A program made the translations under genes and the position numbers. Below the pieces are notes generated by a model. That model was not told the DNA's origin and made no database searches. It saw only the letters and a program-made list of their open reading frames with translations. This document shows positions 45,933 through 55,633 of a stretch of DNA of 64,000 nucleotides, one piece after another (the first letter of the stretch is position 1; the number at the start of each line of letters is the position of its first letter). The DNA is from MGML01 sp034416335 (GTDB lineage Bacteria > Chloroflexota > Dehalococcoidia > Dehalococcoidales > UBA2162): NCBI GenBank assembly GCA_034416335.1, contig DAOULV010000019.1, positions 112,796 through 176,795 of the forward strand. Direction: 5' to 3'.

Positions 45933-47420
45933 CTAATTTATCAGTTTCTCGATATATTTCAGCGCCTGTTCTCTGCTGGTAACGTCTCCCGAAGCCTGCG
46001 CTTCCCTTACCGCGTCCAGTAATTCGCCTATACGCGGACCGGGACTCAGTCCGAAGGATTTTATTATATCATATCCATCAACAATCTTGGGAGGGTTCAC
46101 CACATTTTCTTTTTCGAAATATTTCTCTATCAGGTATTTTACAAGTCCGGTGTGTTCTTCCCAATTTCCGGTTTCCAACTCTGGACCACGCGTCGCCATG
46201 TGGTCGGCGAGATTCAGGTAGAGTACGTCTATGCCTGTCGGTCCCGTATCCCGGTAATACCTGTAAACAGCCCGGTTCGAAGGCATTCCCTCCTGGCTGA
46301 GCTGCGTCGGCCGCATATGATGGGTAACAGCCGTTTCCACAACCATAATCTCCCGGCTGCTGAAGCGCAGTTTTTTCAGCCTTTCCGCTACAATTGCGGC
46401 ACCTTCTTTACTGTGCCCCAGGAATCTCATCCTGCCGTCATCGTCCACCGCTTTTGTTAACGGTTTGCCGATATCATGCAGTAAAGCAGACAGCTTCAGC
46501 AGTATCTTCCGAGTACTCCCGCTGCTTATCTGCTGGTCAAGATGCTCGTGTATTTCTTCCGTTGTCGGAACGGAATCGATGATATCTTTTCCCGCGTATT
46601 CCCATTCACTCTCTCCCAGTATGCACTCCAGGGCATTTACGGTCGACAATGAGTGTTCCAGTACGTCCCATCGGTGTTCTCTGGGTTGTTCCAGTCCGCG
46701 GCTTTCCTCCAGCTCCGGGAAAATGACGGTCAGCAGACCAAGTTCGTCGAGATACCTGAGAATTTCTCCCGCACCCGATACCGTCAGCAGCCTGAGTAAT
46801 TCCTCTCTTATACGTTCGCCGGGAACATTGGCCGCCAGTTCAGCCGATTCTTTTATCAATTCCTCCGTTTTCGGCTCGATAACAAAACCCAGTTCTCCAC
46901 CAAGGCGTACCGCTCTCAGCAGCCTGACCGCGTCCTCGGAAAATACAGTGTCGCTTACAGCACGGATCATTTCCTTTTTCAGGTCCTGTTTCCCGTTGAA
47001 TGGGTCAACCAGGCTAAAGTCGCCGGAATCCGCCACCAGTTCACCCGGTTTAATCGCCATGGCATCTATGGTGAAATCACGTCGCGACAGGTCCTCGGTA
47101 ATGGTCCCGGTGAAAGATGAAAAATCCAGTACATATGAAACTCCAGAGGAAGATTCCTTTTTATCGAAGAGAATGACGCGCGCTACTTTGTTGGTATCAT
47201 CCAGCAGCACGTACCTGCCGCCGAGATATTCTGCGATTCGTTCGGCCGCATCCCGCGCGTCTCCGGCAACGGCGATGTCTATATCTGCGGTTTTCCGCTC
47301 CAGAAGAATATCGCGGACGAAACCACCGACCACGAAAGACTCAAGTCCGTTTTCAGACAGAAAATCGTTCAGTTTCCTTAAAAGATTAATTGTTGTCTTA
47401 TTAATAGTAGTGGATTCCAT
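45933..47420 (-). CDS. CCA-adding-type tRNA nucleotidyltransferase with HD domain
   Basis: 495 residues. VVGGFVRDILLERKTADIDIAV (metal Asp pair), RRDFTIDAMAIK, EDAVRLLRAVRL (motif D with canonical EDxxR), ERIREELLRLL. An HD domain follows: LSALLHDIGKP and SKEGAAIVAE, ATHHMRPTQL. This differs from the copy at 28358, which lacks HD. Together they may be CC-adding and A-adding enzymes, or one may be poly(A) polymerase. In the same run as secDF. Confidence 0.9.
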   Translation of the reverse strand: MESTTINKTTINLLRKLNDFLSENGLESFVVGGFVRDILLERKTADIDIAVAGDARDAAERIAEYLGGRYVLLDDTNKVARVILFDKKESSSGVSYVLDFSSFTGTITEDLSRRDFTIDAMAIKPGELVADSGDFSLVDPFNGKQDLKKEMIRAVSDTVFSEDAVRLLRAVRLGGELGFVIEPKTEELIKESAELAANVPGERIREELLRLLTVSGAGEILRYLDELGLLTVIFPELEESRGLEQPREHRWDVLEHSLSTVNALECILGESEWEYAGKDIIDSVPTTEEIHEHLDQQISSGSTRKILLKLSALLHDIGKPLTKAVDDDGRMRFLGHSKEGAAIVAERLKKLRFSSREIMVVETAVTHHMRPTQLSQEGMPSNRAVYRYYRDTGPTGIDVLYLNLADHMATRGPELETGNWEEHTGLVKYLIEKYFEKENVVNPPKIVDGYDIIKSFGLSPGPRIGELLDAVREAQASGDVTSREQALKYIEKLIN

Positions 47421-47475
47421 TCATATAATCCGTGGGATATTCACGTCCAGAATATACTATCACGGGAAGAGATTC

Positions 47476-48234
47476 TTAACCAGATGGCTTTTCGCACAGG
47501 AAGAACGCCCTGTCGGAATGATTATCGAGGTCTTTTCGTCCGGATTCCAGCGTGTACTCGAAAGCATCGCGAATGACAAATCCCGCTTCGGAAAGGGCGT
47601 TCCTGATTTCTTCCTCGGAATAGCATTTCTGCAGCAGGGTTACATCGAAACGGTACCAGCCGTCCTTCAGGCGGAATATAGTAGCCTCGAACCGGGCGGT
47701 ACGGCTGTCTACATCGTAGCTCTGCGGGAAAAGGCAGACATGGTCGTCTTCGACAATTCCGAAATACCCCTGCCACTGCGCCAGATAACCCGGCTCCATG
47801 TTCATATCGAAAATAAACAGCCCCTCTTCTTCCAGGCACGAATATACGTTCCGAAAAACGGCACCCAGTTTTTCTATTACCATTACATGGTTCAGTGAAT
47901 CAAAAAACGAAGTTACCAGGCTAAAGGAAGGCGGCAGATTGAAGGTACGGGCATCGTCACGAACAAACCTCACTCCCGGGGCATTCTCCCTGGCATACTT
48001 CAGCATTTCTTCTGACCCGTCGATACCGGTTACATTATAACCTTCCTCGGACAGTATCCGGGCAAGCTGGCCGGTTCCGCAGCATAAATCAAGTACGGCA
48101 GCCCCGGGTGGTATTTCCGGAAGTACAAGCTCGCCAAGCACTGCCAGAGCTCCGGGGGTAAACCTGTTTCCCCAGTGCCTGTTGTATATCCAGGCAAAAT
48201 CATCATAATCGGAAAATTTCTCTGACTTTCTCAT
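47476..48234 (-). CDS. Class I SAM-dependent methyltransferase
   Basis: 252 residues. SAM motif I AVLDLCCGTGQLARIL, motif II GIDGSEEMLKYA, motif SFFDSLNHV. Begins SDYDDFAWIYNRHWGN. Substrate unknown. 55 bases upstream of the CCA-type gene. Confidence 0.87.
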   Translation of the reverse strand: MRKSEKFSDYDDFAWIYNRHWGNRFTPGALAVLGELVLPEIPPGAAVLDLCCGTGQLARILSEEGYNVTGIDGSEEMLKYARENAPGVRFVRDDARTFNLPPSFSLVTSFFDSLNHVMVIEKLGAVFRNVYSCLEEEGLFIFDMNMEPGYLAQWQGYFGIVEDDHVCLFPQSYDVDSRTARFEATIFRLKDGWYRFDVTLLQKCYSEEEIRNALSEAGFVIRDAFEYTLESGRKDLDNHSDRAFFLCEKPSG

Positions 48235-48454
48235 TGCTCTTTATCACCTTCGAATATTAAAAGTATATAGACTGGTATGAAATTAAACAACAATCCAGTT
48301 AAACGGCAACGTTCGGTTCTGTCTAACATTATAATACTCACCCTTTGCATCCTCTTCTTGCGCAGCACCTGATTTAGTCGCATTAATTCGTTTGCATGAG
48401 AGAGATGAGGTAGACTTCAGCAGCCAGAGTAAATTAAATCAACTAGATTGTCCC

Positions 48455-48483
48455 TTGTTTTTTTAAATTCTAGATGGTATACT
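48455..48483 (+). promoter_or_regulatory. Promoter of the nuo operon
   Basis: TTGTTT (48455-48460) and TATACT (48478-48483) with a 17-base spacer, ending 37 bases before the nuoA TTG start. No operator stands out. The rest of the 286-base gap 48235-48520 shows nothing else. Confidence 0.6.
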
Positions 48484-48520
48484 TGTAACCGCTGTTATTC
48501 GAGAATGGGGAGGATAATAG

Positions 48521-48892
48521 TTGCTGGATAATTACGGGCAAATTGGTCTGTACATATTTTTCACTATTTGCTTCGCTACCCTTATCGTAATTATCCCTAT
48601 TATTCTCAGATTCATAAAGGTTGTACCTCATAAACCCAACCCGCTTAAACTTCTCACGTTCGAGTGCGGGATGGAAACCATCGGTAAGACCTGGGTTCGA
48701 TTTAACTTCCGGTTCTATTTTTACGCACTTGTCTTTCTTGCCCTCGACGTATTGGTGGTATTCCTCTATCCCTGGGCTGCCAACCTCAAAGGGCTGGGCT
48801 TAACTGGATTCATCGCGATACTGGTTCTCCTGTTCATCGTTATTATCGGTTACCTGTACGCCTGGAGAAAGAAGGTTCTTGAATGGAAATAG
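48521..48892 (+). CDS. nuoA: NADH-quinone oxidoreductase subunit A
   Basis: 123 residues, three membrane segments, with LTFECGMETIGKTWVRFNFRFYF, the conserved NuoA loop. TTG start at 48521 after GGGGAGGA. Membrane subunit at the hinge with the peripheral arm. Overlaps nuoB by ten bases. Confidence 0.94.
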   Translation: MLDNYGQIGLYIFFTICFATLIVIIPIILRFIKVVPHKPNPLKLLTFECGMETIGKTWVRFNFRFYFYALVFLALDVLVVFLYPWAANLKGLGLTGFIAILVLLFIVIIGYLYAWRKKVLEWK

Positions 48893-49476
48893 AGAGGTCA
48901 GGTGAACATATATACCCGGATGAAGAAATCAACCGGTACGAAGGTCAGGCTATTGAAGAACTCAAGGCAAACAGCCAGGTAGCCATTCCGGATCCGGATG
49001 AATGGCTGGACGATGACCTGCAGCAGAACGTACTGCTTACCTCAGTGGACTGGGTTCTCAACTTTGCCAGGCGTTCTTCTCCCTGGGTCTCCCTTTGTTT
49101 CCCTGCCTGCTGCGCCTTCGAATTTATCTCGGCGATGGGTCCCCGGTTCGATATCTCCCGTTTCGGAATGGAAATCCTCCGCGCCTCGCCCCGTCAGGCT
49201 GACCTGATGATTACCGCCGGAACACTTACCTGGAAACATGCTCCGAACATCCGGAGAATCTATAATCAGATGCCGGAACCGAAATGGGTCATCGCAATGG
49301 GAGCCTGTGCCGTCAGCGGCGGAATCTTCCGCTCCGGTTACAATGTCGTTCCCGGATACAATCATATTATCCCGGTTGATGTATACATACCTGGATGCCC
49401 TCCCCGCCCCGAAGGACTTATTTACGGCATCCAGCAGCTCCAGGAGAAGATAGCTAAAAGAAAGAACTTTGCGTAG
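48883..49476 (+). CDS. nuoB: NADH-quinone oxidoreductase subunit B
   Basis: 197 residues. Cluster N2 ligands: FPACCAFEFI (Cys pair), MGACAVSGGIF and PGCPPRPEGL. Carries electrons to quinone. Has ~30 extra N-terminal acidic residues (DPDEWLDDDLQQ). Confidence 0.96.
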   Translation: MEIERSGEHIYPDEEINRYEGQAIEELKANSQVAIPDPDEWLDDDLQQNVLLTSVDWVLNFARRSSPWVSLCFPACCAFEFISAMGPRFDISRFGMEILRASPRQADLMITAGTLTWKHAPNIRRIYNQMPEPKWVIAMGACAVSGGIFRSGYNVVPGYNHIIPVDVYIPGCPPRPEGLIYGIQQLQEKIAKRKNFA

Positions 49477-49494
49477 GAAGGCCTGTTACAAGGA

Positions 49495-49935
49495 ATGACT
49501 GTCGCATTATCAGGAGAAGAAGTAACTGCGAAACTGGAACAGCAGTTTGCTTCCGACATCACCGAATCGAATCAAAACAGTATAGTCGTCAAGAAAGAAG
49601 CGCTTGCCGATATTATATCGTTTCTGAAAGATACTCCGGAATTCGACTTTAACTTCCTTAACTATATTACCGCCGTCGATTACCTCGAATATTTCGAGGT
49701 TGTATACCAGCTGACTTCGATGCAGCATAATCACAGCATCTTGGTAAAAACACGCTGCTACGGCAGAGAAAACGTCTCAGTTCCTTCCATTGCTAATCTG
49801 TACGCAGCAGCAAATCCCCAGGAAAGAGAAATTTACGACCTGATGGGCGTGAGCTTCGAAGGTCACCCGAATATGACGCGAATGTTCCTCTGGGAAGGAT
49901 TCCAGGGACATCCACAGCGCAGGGATTATCTGTAA
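49495..49935 (+). CDS. nuoC: NADH-quinone oxidoreductase subunit C
   Basis: 146 residues. 30-kDa subunit; AANPQEREIYDLMGVSFEGHPNMTRMFL and WEGFQGHPQRRDYL are the conserved C-terminal motif. Separate from NuoD, which begins immediately after the stop. Confidence 0.95.
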   Translation: MTVALSGEEVTAKLEQQFASDITESNQNSIVVKKEALADIISFLKDTPEFDFNFLNYITAVDYLEYFEVVYQLTSMQHNHSILVKTRCYGRENVSVPSIANLYAAANPQEREIYDLMGVSFEGHPNMTRMFLWEGFQGHPQRRDYL

Positions 49936-51039
49936 ATGGCATTAAGAACCGAACCGTTTGTAATGAATATGGGCCCGGTGCATCCCAGCACTCACGGGGT
50001 TTACCGTATGCGGTTGACCTTGGATGGCGAGGTCATCGTTGACATAGAACCGGTCATAGGCTACCTTCACCGCGGTATCGAGAAACTTGCTGAAGAACGT
50101 ACCTGGACCGGGGTTATTCCCCTGACCGACCGGCTGGACTACGTGTCTTCGATGAGTAACAACCTGGCGTATTGTCTTGCCGTGGAGAAACTCGCCGGGA
50201 TCGAGATACCCGAAAGGGCCGAATACCTCCGTATAATAATGGCTGAATTACAGCGCGTAGCCAACCATTTTATTGCCGTCGGTTCGTTCTTTAACGATAC
50301 CGGTGCCTACTTTACCCCGTTCCTTCAAATGTACCGGGAGCGAGAGAAGATTGTCGATCTCTTTGAGATGGTCTGCGGACAGCGGCTCACTTACAACTAT
50401 ATGCGAATAGGCGGAGTCAGCCAGGATATCCCCGGCGAATTCGTTCCGGCGATGTACAGGCTCCTCGACCAGTTGCCGCCGGCACTCAATACTTTCGACA
50501 GATTTCTGAAAGAGAACGAAGTCCTGCTGGCCCGCGCCAAGGGCGTGGGTATTCTGCCGCCGGAAATGGCAATAAACGCCGGTGTTACCGGGCCGGTACT
50601 CCGTGCCAGCGGTGTCGACTGGGACCTCCGTAAAAAAGACCCGTATTCGATATACGACCGCTTTGAATTCGATGTCCCTATTTTCACAGACGGTGACATC
50701 TATTCGCGTTATCGTATAAGAATGGAAGAGATAAGACAGAGCCTGCGGATTCTCGAACAGGCAATAAACCAGTTGCCGGAAGGACCTGTAAAAGCGGATA
50801 TACCCAAGGTTCTGCGACCTCCTGCAGGCGAAGCTTACGGTCATATCGAGGCCCCGAAAGGTGAACTTGGATTCTACGTGGTGTCCGATGGTTCGGTTGC
50901 TCCCTACCGCTGCCATATAAGGCCGACAAGTCTGCTGAACCTGACGGCGCTGCGTGAAATGGTACTCGGATGGAAGATAGCCGACCTTGTATCGATATTC
51001 GGCAGTATAGATATTTGTCTGGGAGAGGTTGACAGATAG
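49936..51039 (+). CDS. nuoD: NADH-quinone oxidoreductase subunit D
   Basis: 367 residues, 49-kDa subunit. GPVHPSTHGVYR, DRLDYVSSMSNNLAY and the C-terminal RPTSLLNLTALREMVLG ... IFGSIDICLGEVDR form the quinone chamber. Full length and intact. Confidence 0.96.
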   Translation: MALRTEPFVMNMGPVHPSTHGVYRMRLTLDGEVIVDIEPVIGYLHRGIEKLAEERTWTGVIPLTDRLDYVSSMSNNLAYCLAVEKLAGIEIPERAEYLRIIMAELQRVANHFIAVGSFFNDTGAYFTPFLQMYREREKIVDLFEMVCGQRLTYNYMRIGGVSQDIPGEFVPAMYRLLDQLPPALNTFDRFLKENEVLLARAKGVGILPPEMAINAGVTGPVLRASGVDWDLRKKDPYSIYDRFEFDVPIFTDGDIYSRYRIRMEEIRQSLRILEQAINQLPEGPVKADIPKVLRPPAGEAYGHIEAPKGELGFYVVSDGSVAPYRCHIRPTSLLNLTALREMVLGWKIADLVSIFGSIDICLGEVDR

Positions 51040-52163
51040 TGATTGTTGTTAATCCTCTAATAAATACTCCGGTCACCCCTATGACCCTGCCGGCGGACTG
51101 GCCCGGCAACTTCTGGGGTCACTGGGTGTTTTTTACCCTGGTAACCATTATCGTGGTCATTATAATGGTCATGAGTTTTATATATATGGCCCGTCGCGAG
51201 ATAGGACGCATGCAGTCGCGTGTTGGCCCGAACCGGACCGGTCCGTTCGGGCTGCTGCAGGCAGTTGCCGATGTACTGAAAGTGCTGCTGAAGGAAGGTA
51301 TTACTCCGGCTGCCGTCGATAAGCCGATATACTGGCTGGCGCCGATCGTTACTCTTGTCCCGGTATTCTTGGTATTCGCGGTGATACCGTTTACTGACGG
51401 AGGTATGCTCGCCAATCTGAATATAGGCGTTCTCTACGTTGTGGCGATAAGCTCCATCACTACCGTCGGAATGTTTATGGCTGGCTGGGGCTCAAGTAAT
51501 AAATACTCTCTCATCAGTGCCATGCGCGTCGTCGCCTCGGTGGTAAGTTACGAATTCCCGGTGCTGATTTCCATAGCTTCGGTTATCGTCATCGCCGGTT
51601 CGCTTTCCATGAATGACATCGTAATAGCCCAGGACATTCCCTTCATATTATTACAGCCTCTCGGTTTCATTATTTTCTTTATCGCCGGGCTGGCTGAAAT
51701 CAGCCGGGCTCCCTTTGACCTGCTGGAAGCCGATCAGGAAATTGTCGCCGGCTTCCATATAGAATATTCCGGAATAAAATTCGCCCTGTTCTACCTGGTG
51801 GAATACGGTGAAGCGTTCCTGCTCGCCTGCCTGATAACGACCATATTCCTGGCAGGCTGGAGAGGACCAGTACTTCCGGAGTGGCTCTGGTTCTTAATTA
51901 AGGCCCTTATCGTCTGGTTCGTAATGGTCTGGCTGTGGGCAACGCTGCCGCGTGTCCGTATAGACCAGATGATGTCGCTGGCATGGAAATTCCTCCTGCC
52001 GCTGGCTATCATCAACCTTGTTATTACCGCAATCGAAATACTGACACTTCCGGAAAATATGCTGTGGATAATGATACCGGTTAATATAGCCATTCTGGTT
52101 ATATTAGTACTGTTCTGGTCGAAGAAATTCTTTAAGTTAGGATGGGGTAGAGTTGAAGTTTGA
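51039..52163 (+). CDS. nuoH: NADH-quinone oxidoreductase subunit H
   Basis: 374 residues, eight membrane segments. RREIGRMQSRVGPNRTGPFG, EISRAPFDLLEADQEIVAGFHIEYSG are hallmarks. GTG start overlaps the nuoD stop by one base. Confidence 0.95.
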   Translation: MIVVNPLINTPVTPMTLPADWPGNFWGHWVFFTLVTIIVVIIMVMSFIYMARREIGRMQSRVGPNRTGPFGLLQAVADVLKVLLKEGITPAAVDKPIYWLAPIVTLVPVFLVFAVIPFTDGGMLANLNIGVLYVVAISSITTVGMFMAGWGSSNKYSLISAMRVVASVVSYEFPVLISIASVIVIAGSLSMNDIVIAQDIPFILLQPLGFIIFFIAGLAEISRAPFDLLEADQEIVAGFHIEYSGIKFALFYLVEYGEAFLLACLITTIFLAGWRGPVLPEWLWFLIKALIVWFVMVWLWATLPRVRIDQMMSLAWKFLLPLAIINLVITAIEILTLPENMLWIMIPVNIAILVILVLFWSKKFFKLGWGRVEV

Positions 52164-52653
52164 ACGTTATGGCCTGGGAATAGCCAAGGGCCTTTCGGTT
52201 ACGCTGTGGTATTTCTTCAGGAGACCCTCGGTTACACAGTATCCCGAGCAGAAGCTGCATGTCTCGCGACGTACGCGTGGCAACGAACTCGTCTGGGACA
52301 GGCAGAAATGTACCGGCTGTTGTACTTGCGCCAAGACCTGTCCTCAGGGTGTGATTGAAATCGTTACCTCGACGAACCTGGAAAACAACAAATACGAGGT
52401 CGAAAAATACCAGGTGGACACCGGTTACTGCATCCAGTGCGGGCTATGTGTCGAGTCCTGTCCCTACCAGGCACTGTTTATGAGTACCGCCTATGAATGC
52501 GCGAAATACCGGCGCGGCGACCTCGTCCAGAATAAAGAAGATATGATGCTCGAATCGGGTAAAAAACAGCCGAGCGCCTATTTCTACCCGGAACTCGAGG
52601 CCGAATTACCCAGACAGACGCTGCTTGTCGAAAGGATAACAGAGGAAGACTGA
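52153..52653 (+). CDS. nuoI: NADH-quinone oxidoreductase subunit I
   Basis: 166 residues. Two 4Fe-4S motifs: CTGCCTCAKTCPQG and CIQCGLCVESCPYQ. TTG start at 52153 inside the end of nuoH. With no NuoG/F here, NuoI is the likely entry for electrons from a ferredoxin or other donor. Confidence 0.94.
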   Translation: MKFERYGLGIAKGLSVTLWYFFRRPSVTQYPEQKLHVSRRTRGNELVWDRQKCTGCCTCAKTCPQGVIEIVTSTNLENNKYEVEKYQVDTGYCIQCGLCVESCPYQALFMSTAYECAKYRRGDLVQNKEDMMLESGKKQPSAYFYPELEAELPRQTLLVERITEED

Positions 52654-53141
52654 TGGGAATCGATATTACCTTCTGGATACTGGCTGTCGTCGGTGTAGCC
52701 GCCGCCCTGGGTGTGATATTCCTCAGGAATATCTTCCATACGGCGCTTGCCCTGATACTCTGTCTGCTGACCGTTGCCGGAATTTATATTACTCTCAGTG
52801 CCGACTTCCTGGCAGCGGTGCAGATACTGGTGTACGTCGGCGGTATATCGATTCTGGTAATACTGGCGATAATGCTTACCCGTGAGGTACATCGGGGTAA
52901 CCTGAATAATAAACTGAGAATACCTGCTTTTATTATTGTTGCGGTATTCCTGGGAGTGGTGCTGTATGCCATGCTTAACACCGCCTGGCCGGTAACCACA
53001 CCTCCGCCGATGGAACCTACCACGGCAACCCTGGCTGAGAAGATGCTGGGTAGTCAGGGATTCATCCTGGGTATCGAAATCGCGGCGGCTCTGCTGCTGT
53101 CCGCCGTCCTGGGAGCTATTGTACTTGTGAGGGAGAAATAA
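52653..53141 (+). CDS. nuoJ: NADH-quinone oxidoreductase subunit J
   Basis: 162 residues, five membrane segments; FHTALALILCLLTVAGIYI and QILVYVGGISILVILAIML. Shares its ATG with the nuoI stop (TGATG). Confidence 0.94.
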   Translation: MGIDITFWILAVVGVAAALGVIFLRNIFHTALALILCLLTVAGIYITLSADFLAAVQILVYVGGISILVILAIMLTREVHRGNLNNKLRIPAFIIVAVFLGVVLYAMLNTAWPVTTPPPMEPTTATLAEKMLGSQGFILGIEIAAALLLSAVLGAIVLVREK

Positions 53142-53142
53142 A

Positions 53143-53454
53143 GTGTCCATAGGCCTTGAGCATTATCTGGTACTGTCGGCAGTCCTGTTCTCAATCGGAC
53201 TGTTCGGCGCCTTGACCAAGCGTAACGCCCTGGTCATCCTGATGTGCGTCGAGATAATGCTGAACTCGGTTAATATAGCCATGGTCGGTTTTTCCAGGTT
53301 TGTTACTCCGACCGAATTAACCGGTCAGATATTTGCCATATTTATTATTGTAGTCGCCGCCGCCGAAGCAGCCGTGGGACTGGCAATAGTGATATCCATC
53401 TTCCGTAACCGCGATACGGTTGATACCACGGATATCGACATTATGAAAGGATAA
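53143..53454 (+). CDS. nuoK: NADH-quinone oxidoreductase subunit K
   Basis: 103 residues, three helices, with VILMCVEIMLNSVNIAMV (conserved Glu of the proton channel). GTG start. Confidence 0.95.
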   Translation: MSIGLEHYLVLSAVLFSIGLFGALTKRNALVILMCVEIMLNSVNIAMVGFSRFVTPTELTGQIFAIFIIVVAAAEAAVGLAIVISIFRNRDTVDTTDIDIMKG

Positions 53455-53471
53455 CTAATTCCGGTAAAAAA

Positions 53472-53666
53472 ATGTGGGTTGAAATAAAAAAGACAAAAAA
53501 CCTGATGATAGCCGAGACGTGGAAGGAACTCTTCGAGGGTGAAGGTATACCGACCCGTATACTGCCCGCGGACGACAAGCCGATGGGGACATTGCTTGCC
53601 GCCTACCATGTCTATATTCCCGAAGATAAAAAACATGTTGTCGAGGAGATACTGAGGAAACTGTAA
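53472..53666 (+). CDS. Small DUF2007-like protein inside the nuo operon
   Basis: 64 residues, no membrane segment: VEIKKTKNLMIAETWKELFEGEGIPTRI then VYIPEDKKHVVEEILRKL. Resembles DUF2007 (putative signal-transducing protein). It sits between nuoK and nuoL and its stop overlaps the nuoL ATG (TAATG), so it is co-translated. Not a known complex I subunit. Confidence 0.75.
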   Translation: MWVEIKKTKNLMIAETWKELFEGEGIPTRILPADDKPMGTLLAAYHVYIPEDKKHVVEEILRKL

Positions 53667-55618
53667 TGCCCGAACCGATAGTATGGCTGATACTGTTTCT
53701 GCCGATATTATCCTTCCTGATAATATCGCTGCTGGTCAAGCCGTTTGCTAAAAAAGAATCGAAACTCGGCAGCTACATAGCTATCGCAGCTATCGGCACG
53801 TCGCTGGCTCTGTCGCTCTGGACACTGGTCGAGACGCTGGGAGCGGAACACCATGAACTCGATATGACTCCCGTCCAGTGGCTGGTTATCGGCAACCTGG
53901 ATATCAGTATCGGCCTGATGGTGGACTCGCTTACGGCTGTAATGGTAGTGGTCGTCACCACTGTAAGTCTTATGGTGCAGATATACTCCCTCGGGTATAT
54001 GGAGCACTATATAGGCATTAACGACGGCACCTACACCCGGTACTACGCCTGGATGTCCCTGTTTACGGCATCGATGCTCGGTGTGGTGATGGCGGACAGC
54101 CTGCTGCTGATATTTATATTCTGGGAAATGGTAGGCCTTTGTTCCTACCTGCTCATCGGATTCTGGTTCCATCGCCCGTCGGCAGCCAATGCCGCCAAGA
54201 AAGCCTTTATTGTTACACGGCTTGGTGACTTCGGATTCCTTGCCGCTATCCTGCTGATATTCGCCAAGACCGGCACCTTTGATATTGCCGAACTTCACGC
54301 TCTTGCTGGAGCCGGCGCTCTGGCCGGGACCGCTCTTACCTGGGCGGCTATCGGAATATTCTCCGGAGCCATCGGTAAATCGGCGCAGTTCCCCCTTCAC
54401 GTCTGGCTGCCCGACGCTATGGAAGGCCCCACGCCCGTCAGCGCGTTAATACATTCGGCTACGATGGTCTCAGCCGGTGTATTCCTGGTAGCCCGTACCC
54501 TTCCGATATTCGCTCATTCCGAAACCGCACTGACGACGGTCGCAATTATCGGCGCATTCACGGCGATATTCGCCGCGTCGATGGGCCTTGTAGCCACTGA
54601 TATCAAGCGTGTTCTTGCCTATTCCACTATCAGCCAGCTCGGTTATATGATGCTCGGACTCGGGGCCGCCGGACTTGGAATCGCCCACGGCGGAGAAGCT
54701 ACGGTCGAGCTTGCCAAGGCAGCTACGGCAATTGGTATTTTCCACCTGTTCACCCACGCTTTCTTCAAGGCGCTCCTGTTCCTTGGAGCCGGCAGCGTAA
54801 ACCATGCTACTCATACATTCGATATGAGGTTGATGGGCGGCCTGCGTAAGGTTATGCCCTGGACATATATTACATTTGTTATAGCCTCGCTGAGTCTGGC
54901 TGGAATCTGGCCTCTGGCGGGTTTCTGGAGCAAGGACGAAATCCTTGCCGTCGCCCTGGAAAACCAGCCGGTACTATTCGCCCTTGCCCTGATTACGGTG
55001 TTTATGACCGCATTCTATATGTTCCGCGTCATATTCCTCACCTTCCACGGCGAATACAAGGGAGGTGACCCGGAAGCACACGGGCAACCTCACGAATCAC
55101 CGATGGTAATGGTCATACCGATGGTTATCCTTTCGGTACTGGCTGTCATAGCTGGCCTCTGGGGTACCGGCGGCGGATTCGCCGAATTTTTGGGAGAACA
55201 CCACGCCCACGCACCCGGCTTCTTCGCTGTCCTGACTCACGGACTGCCCTGGATATCGTTAATCTTTGCTATTCTCGGTATCGTCCTCGCCTGGGCGATG
55301 TACGAAAAGAAATGGATATCCGCCGAAAAGCTGGGAAGCGCATTCAAACCGATTTACACGCTGTTCCTGCGGAAATACTGGATGGACGAACTCTATCAGG
55401 ACCTGATTGTCCGGAAAGCTCTGCTAGGTGGACTCTTCGCAGGAATGCAGAAAATAGATACTTACATCGTTGACGGTACCGTCAACGGTGTGGCTGAAGG
55501 AGCACGAACCGAAGGCCGGGCAATAGGCAAAGCCCAGAGCGGCCAGCTGCAACTGTACGGTCTCGGTATAGGTATAGGAGTAATAGCCATTATTCTTGTC
55601 CTGTTTATCTTTACTTAG
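53666..55618 (+). CDS. nuoL: NADH-quinone oxidoreductase subunit L
   Basis: 650 residues, antiporter-like subunit with ~16 membrane segments. GLCSYLLIGFW, WLPDAMEGPTPVSALIHSATMV and FKALLFLGAGSV are family motifs. The C-terminal lateral helix has conserved YEKKWISAEKLGS start. Confidence 0.95.
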   Translation: MPEPIVWLILFLPILSFLIISLLVKPFAKKESKLGSYIAIAAIGTSLALSLWTLVETLGAEHHELDMTPVQWLVIGNLDISIGLMVDSLTAVMVVVVTTVSLMVQIYSLGYMEHYIGINDGTYTRYYAWMSLFTASMLGVVMADSLLLIFIFWEMVGLCSYLLIGFWFHRPSAANAAKKAFIVTRLGDFGFLAAILLIFAKTGTFDIAELHALAGAGALAGTALTWAAIGIFSGAIGKSAQFPLHVWLPDAMEGPTPVSALIHSATMVSAGVFLVARTLPIFAHSETALTTVAIIGAFTAIFAASMGLVATDIKRVLAYSTISQLGYMMLGLGAAGLGIAHGGEATVELAKAATAIGIFHLFTHAFFKALLFLGAGSVNHATHTFDMRLMGGLRKVMPWTYITFVIASLSLAGIWPLAGFWSKDEILAVALENQPVLFALALITVFMTAFYMFRVIFLTFHGEYKGGDPEAHGQPHESPMVMVIPMVILSVLAVIAGLWGTGGGFAEFLGEHHAHAPGFFAVLTHGLPWISLIFAILGIVLAWAMYEKKWISAEKLGSAFKPIYTLFLRKYWMDELYQDLIVRKALLGGLFAGMQKIDTYIVDGTVNGVAEGARTEGRAIGKAQSGQLQLYGLGIGIGVIAIILVLFIFT

Positions 55619-55633
55619 AAGGAGAGGGTATAG

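Noticed and set aside
46465..47898. A 477-codon open frame antisense to the HD-domain CCA-type gene
   Set aside because: It is low-complexity (Ser/Arg-rich) and mirrors the real gene, which has all family motifs.
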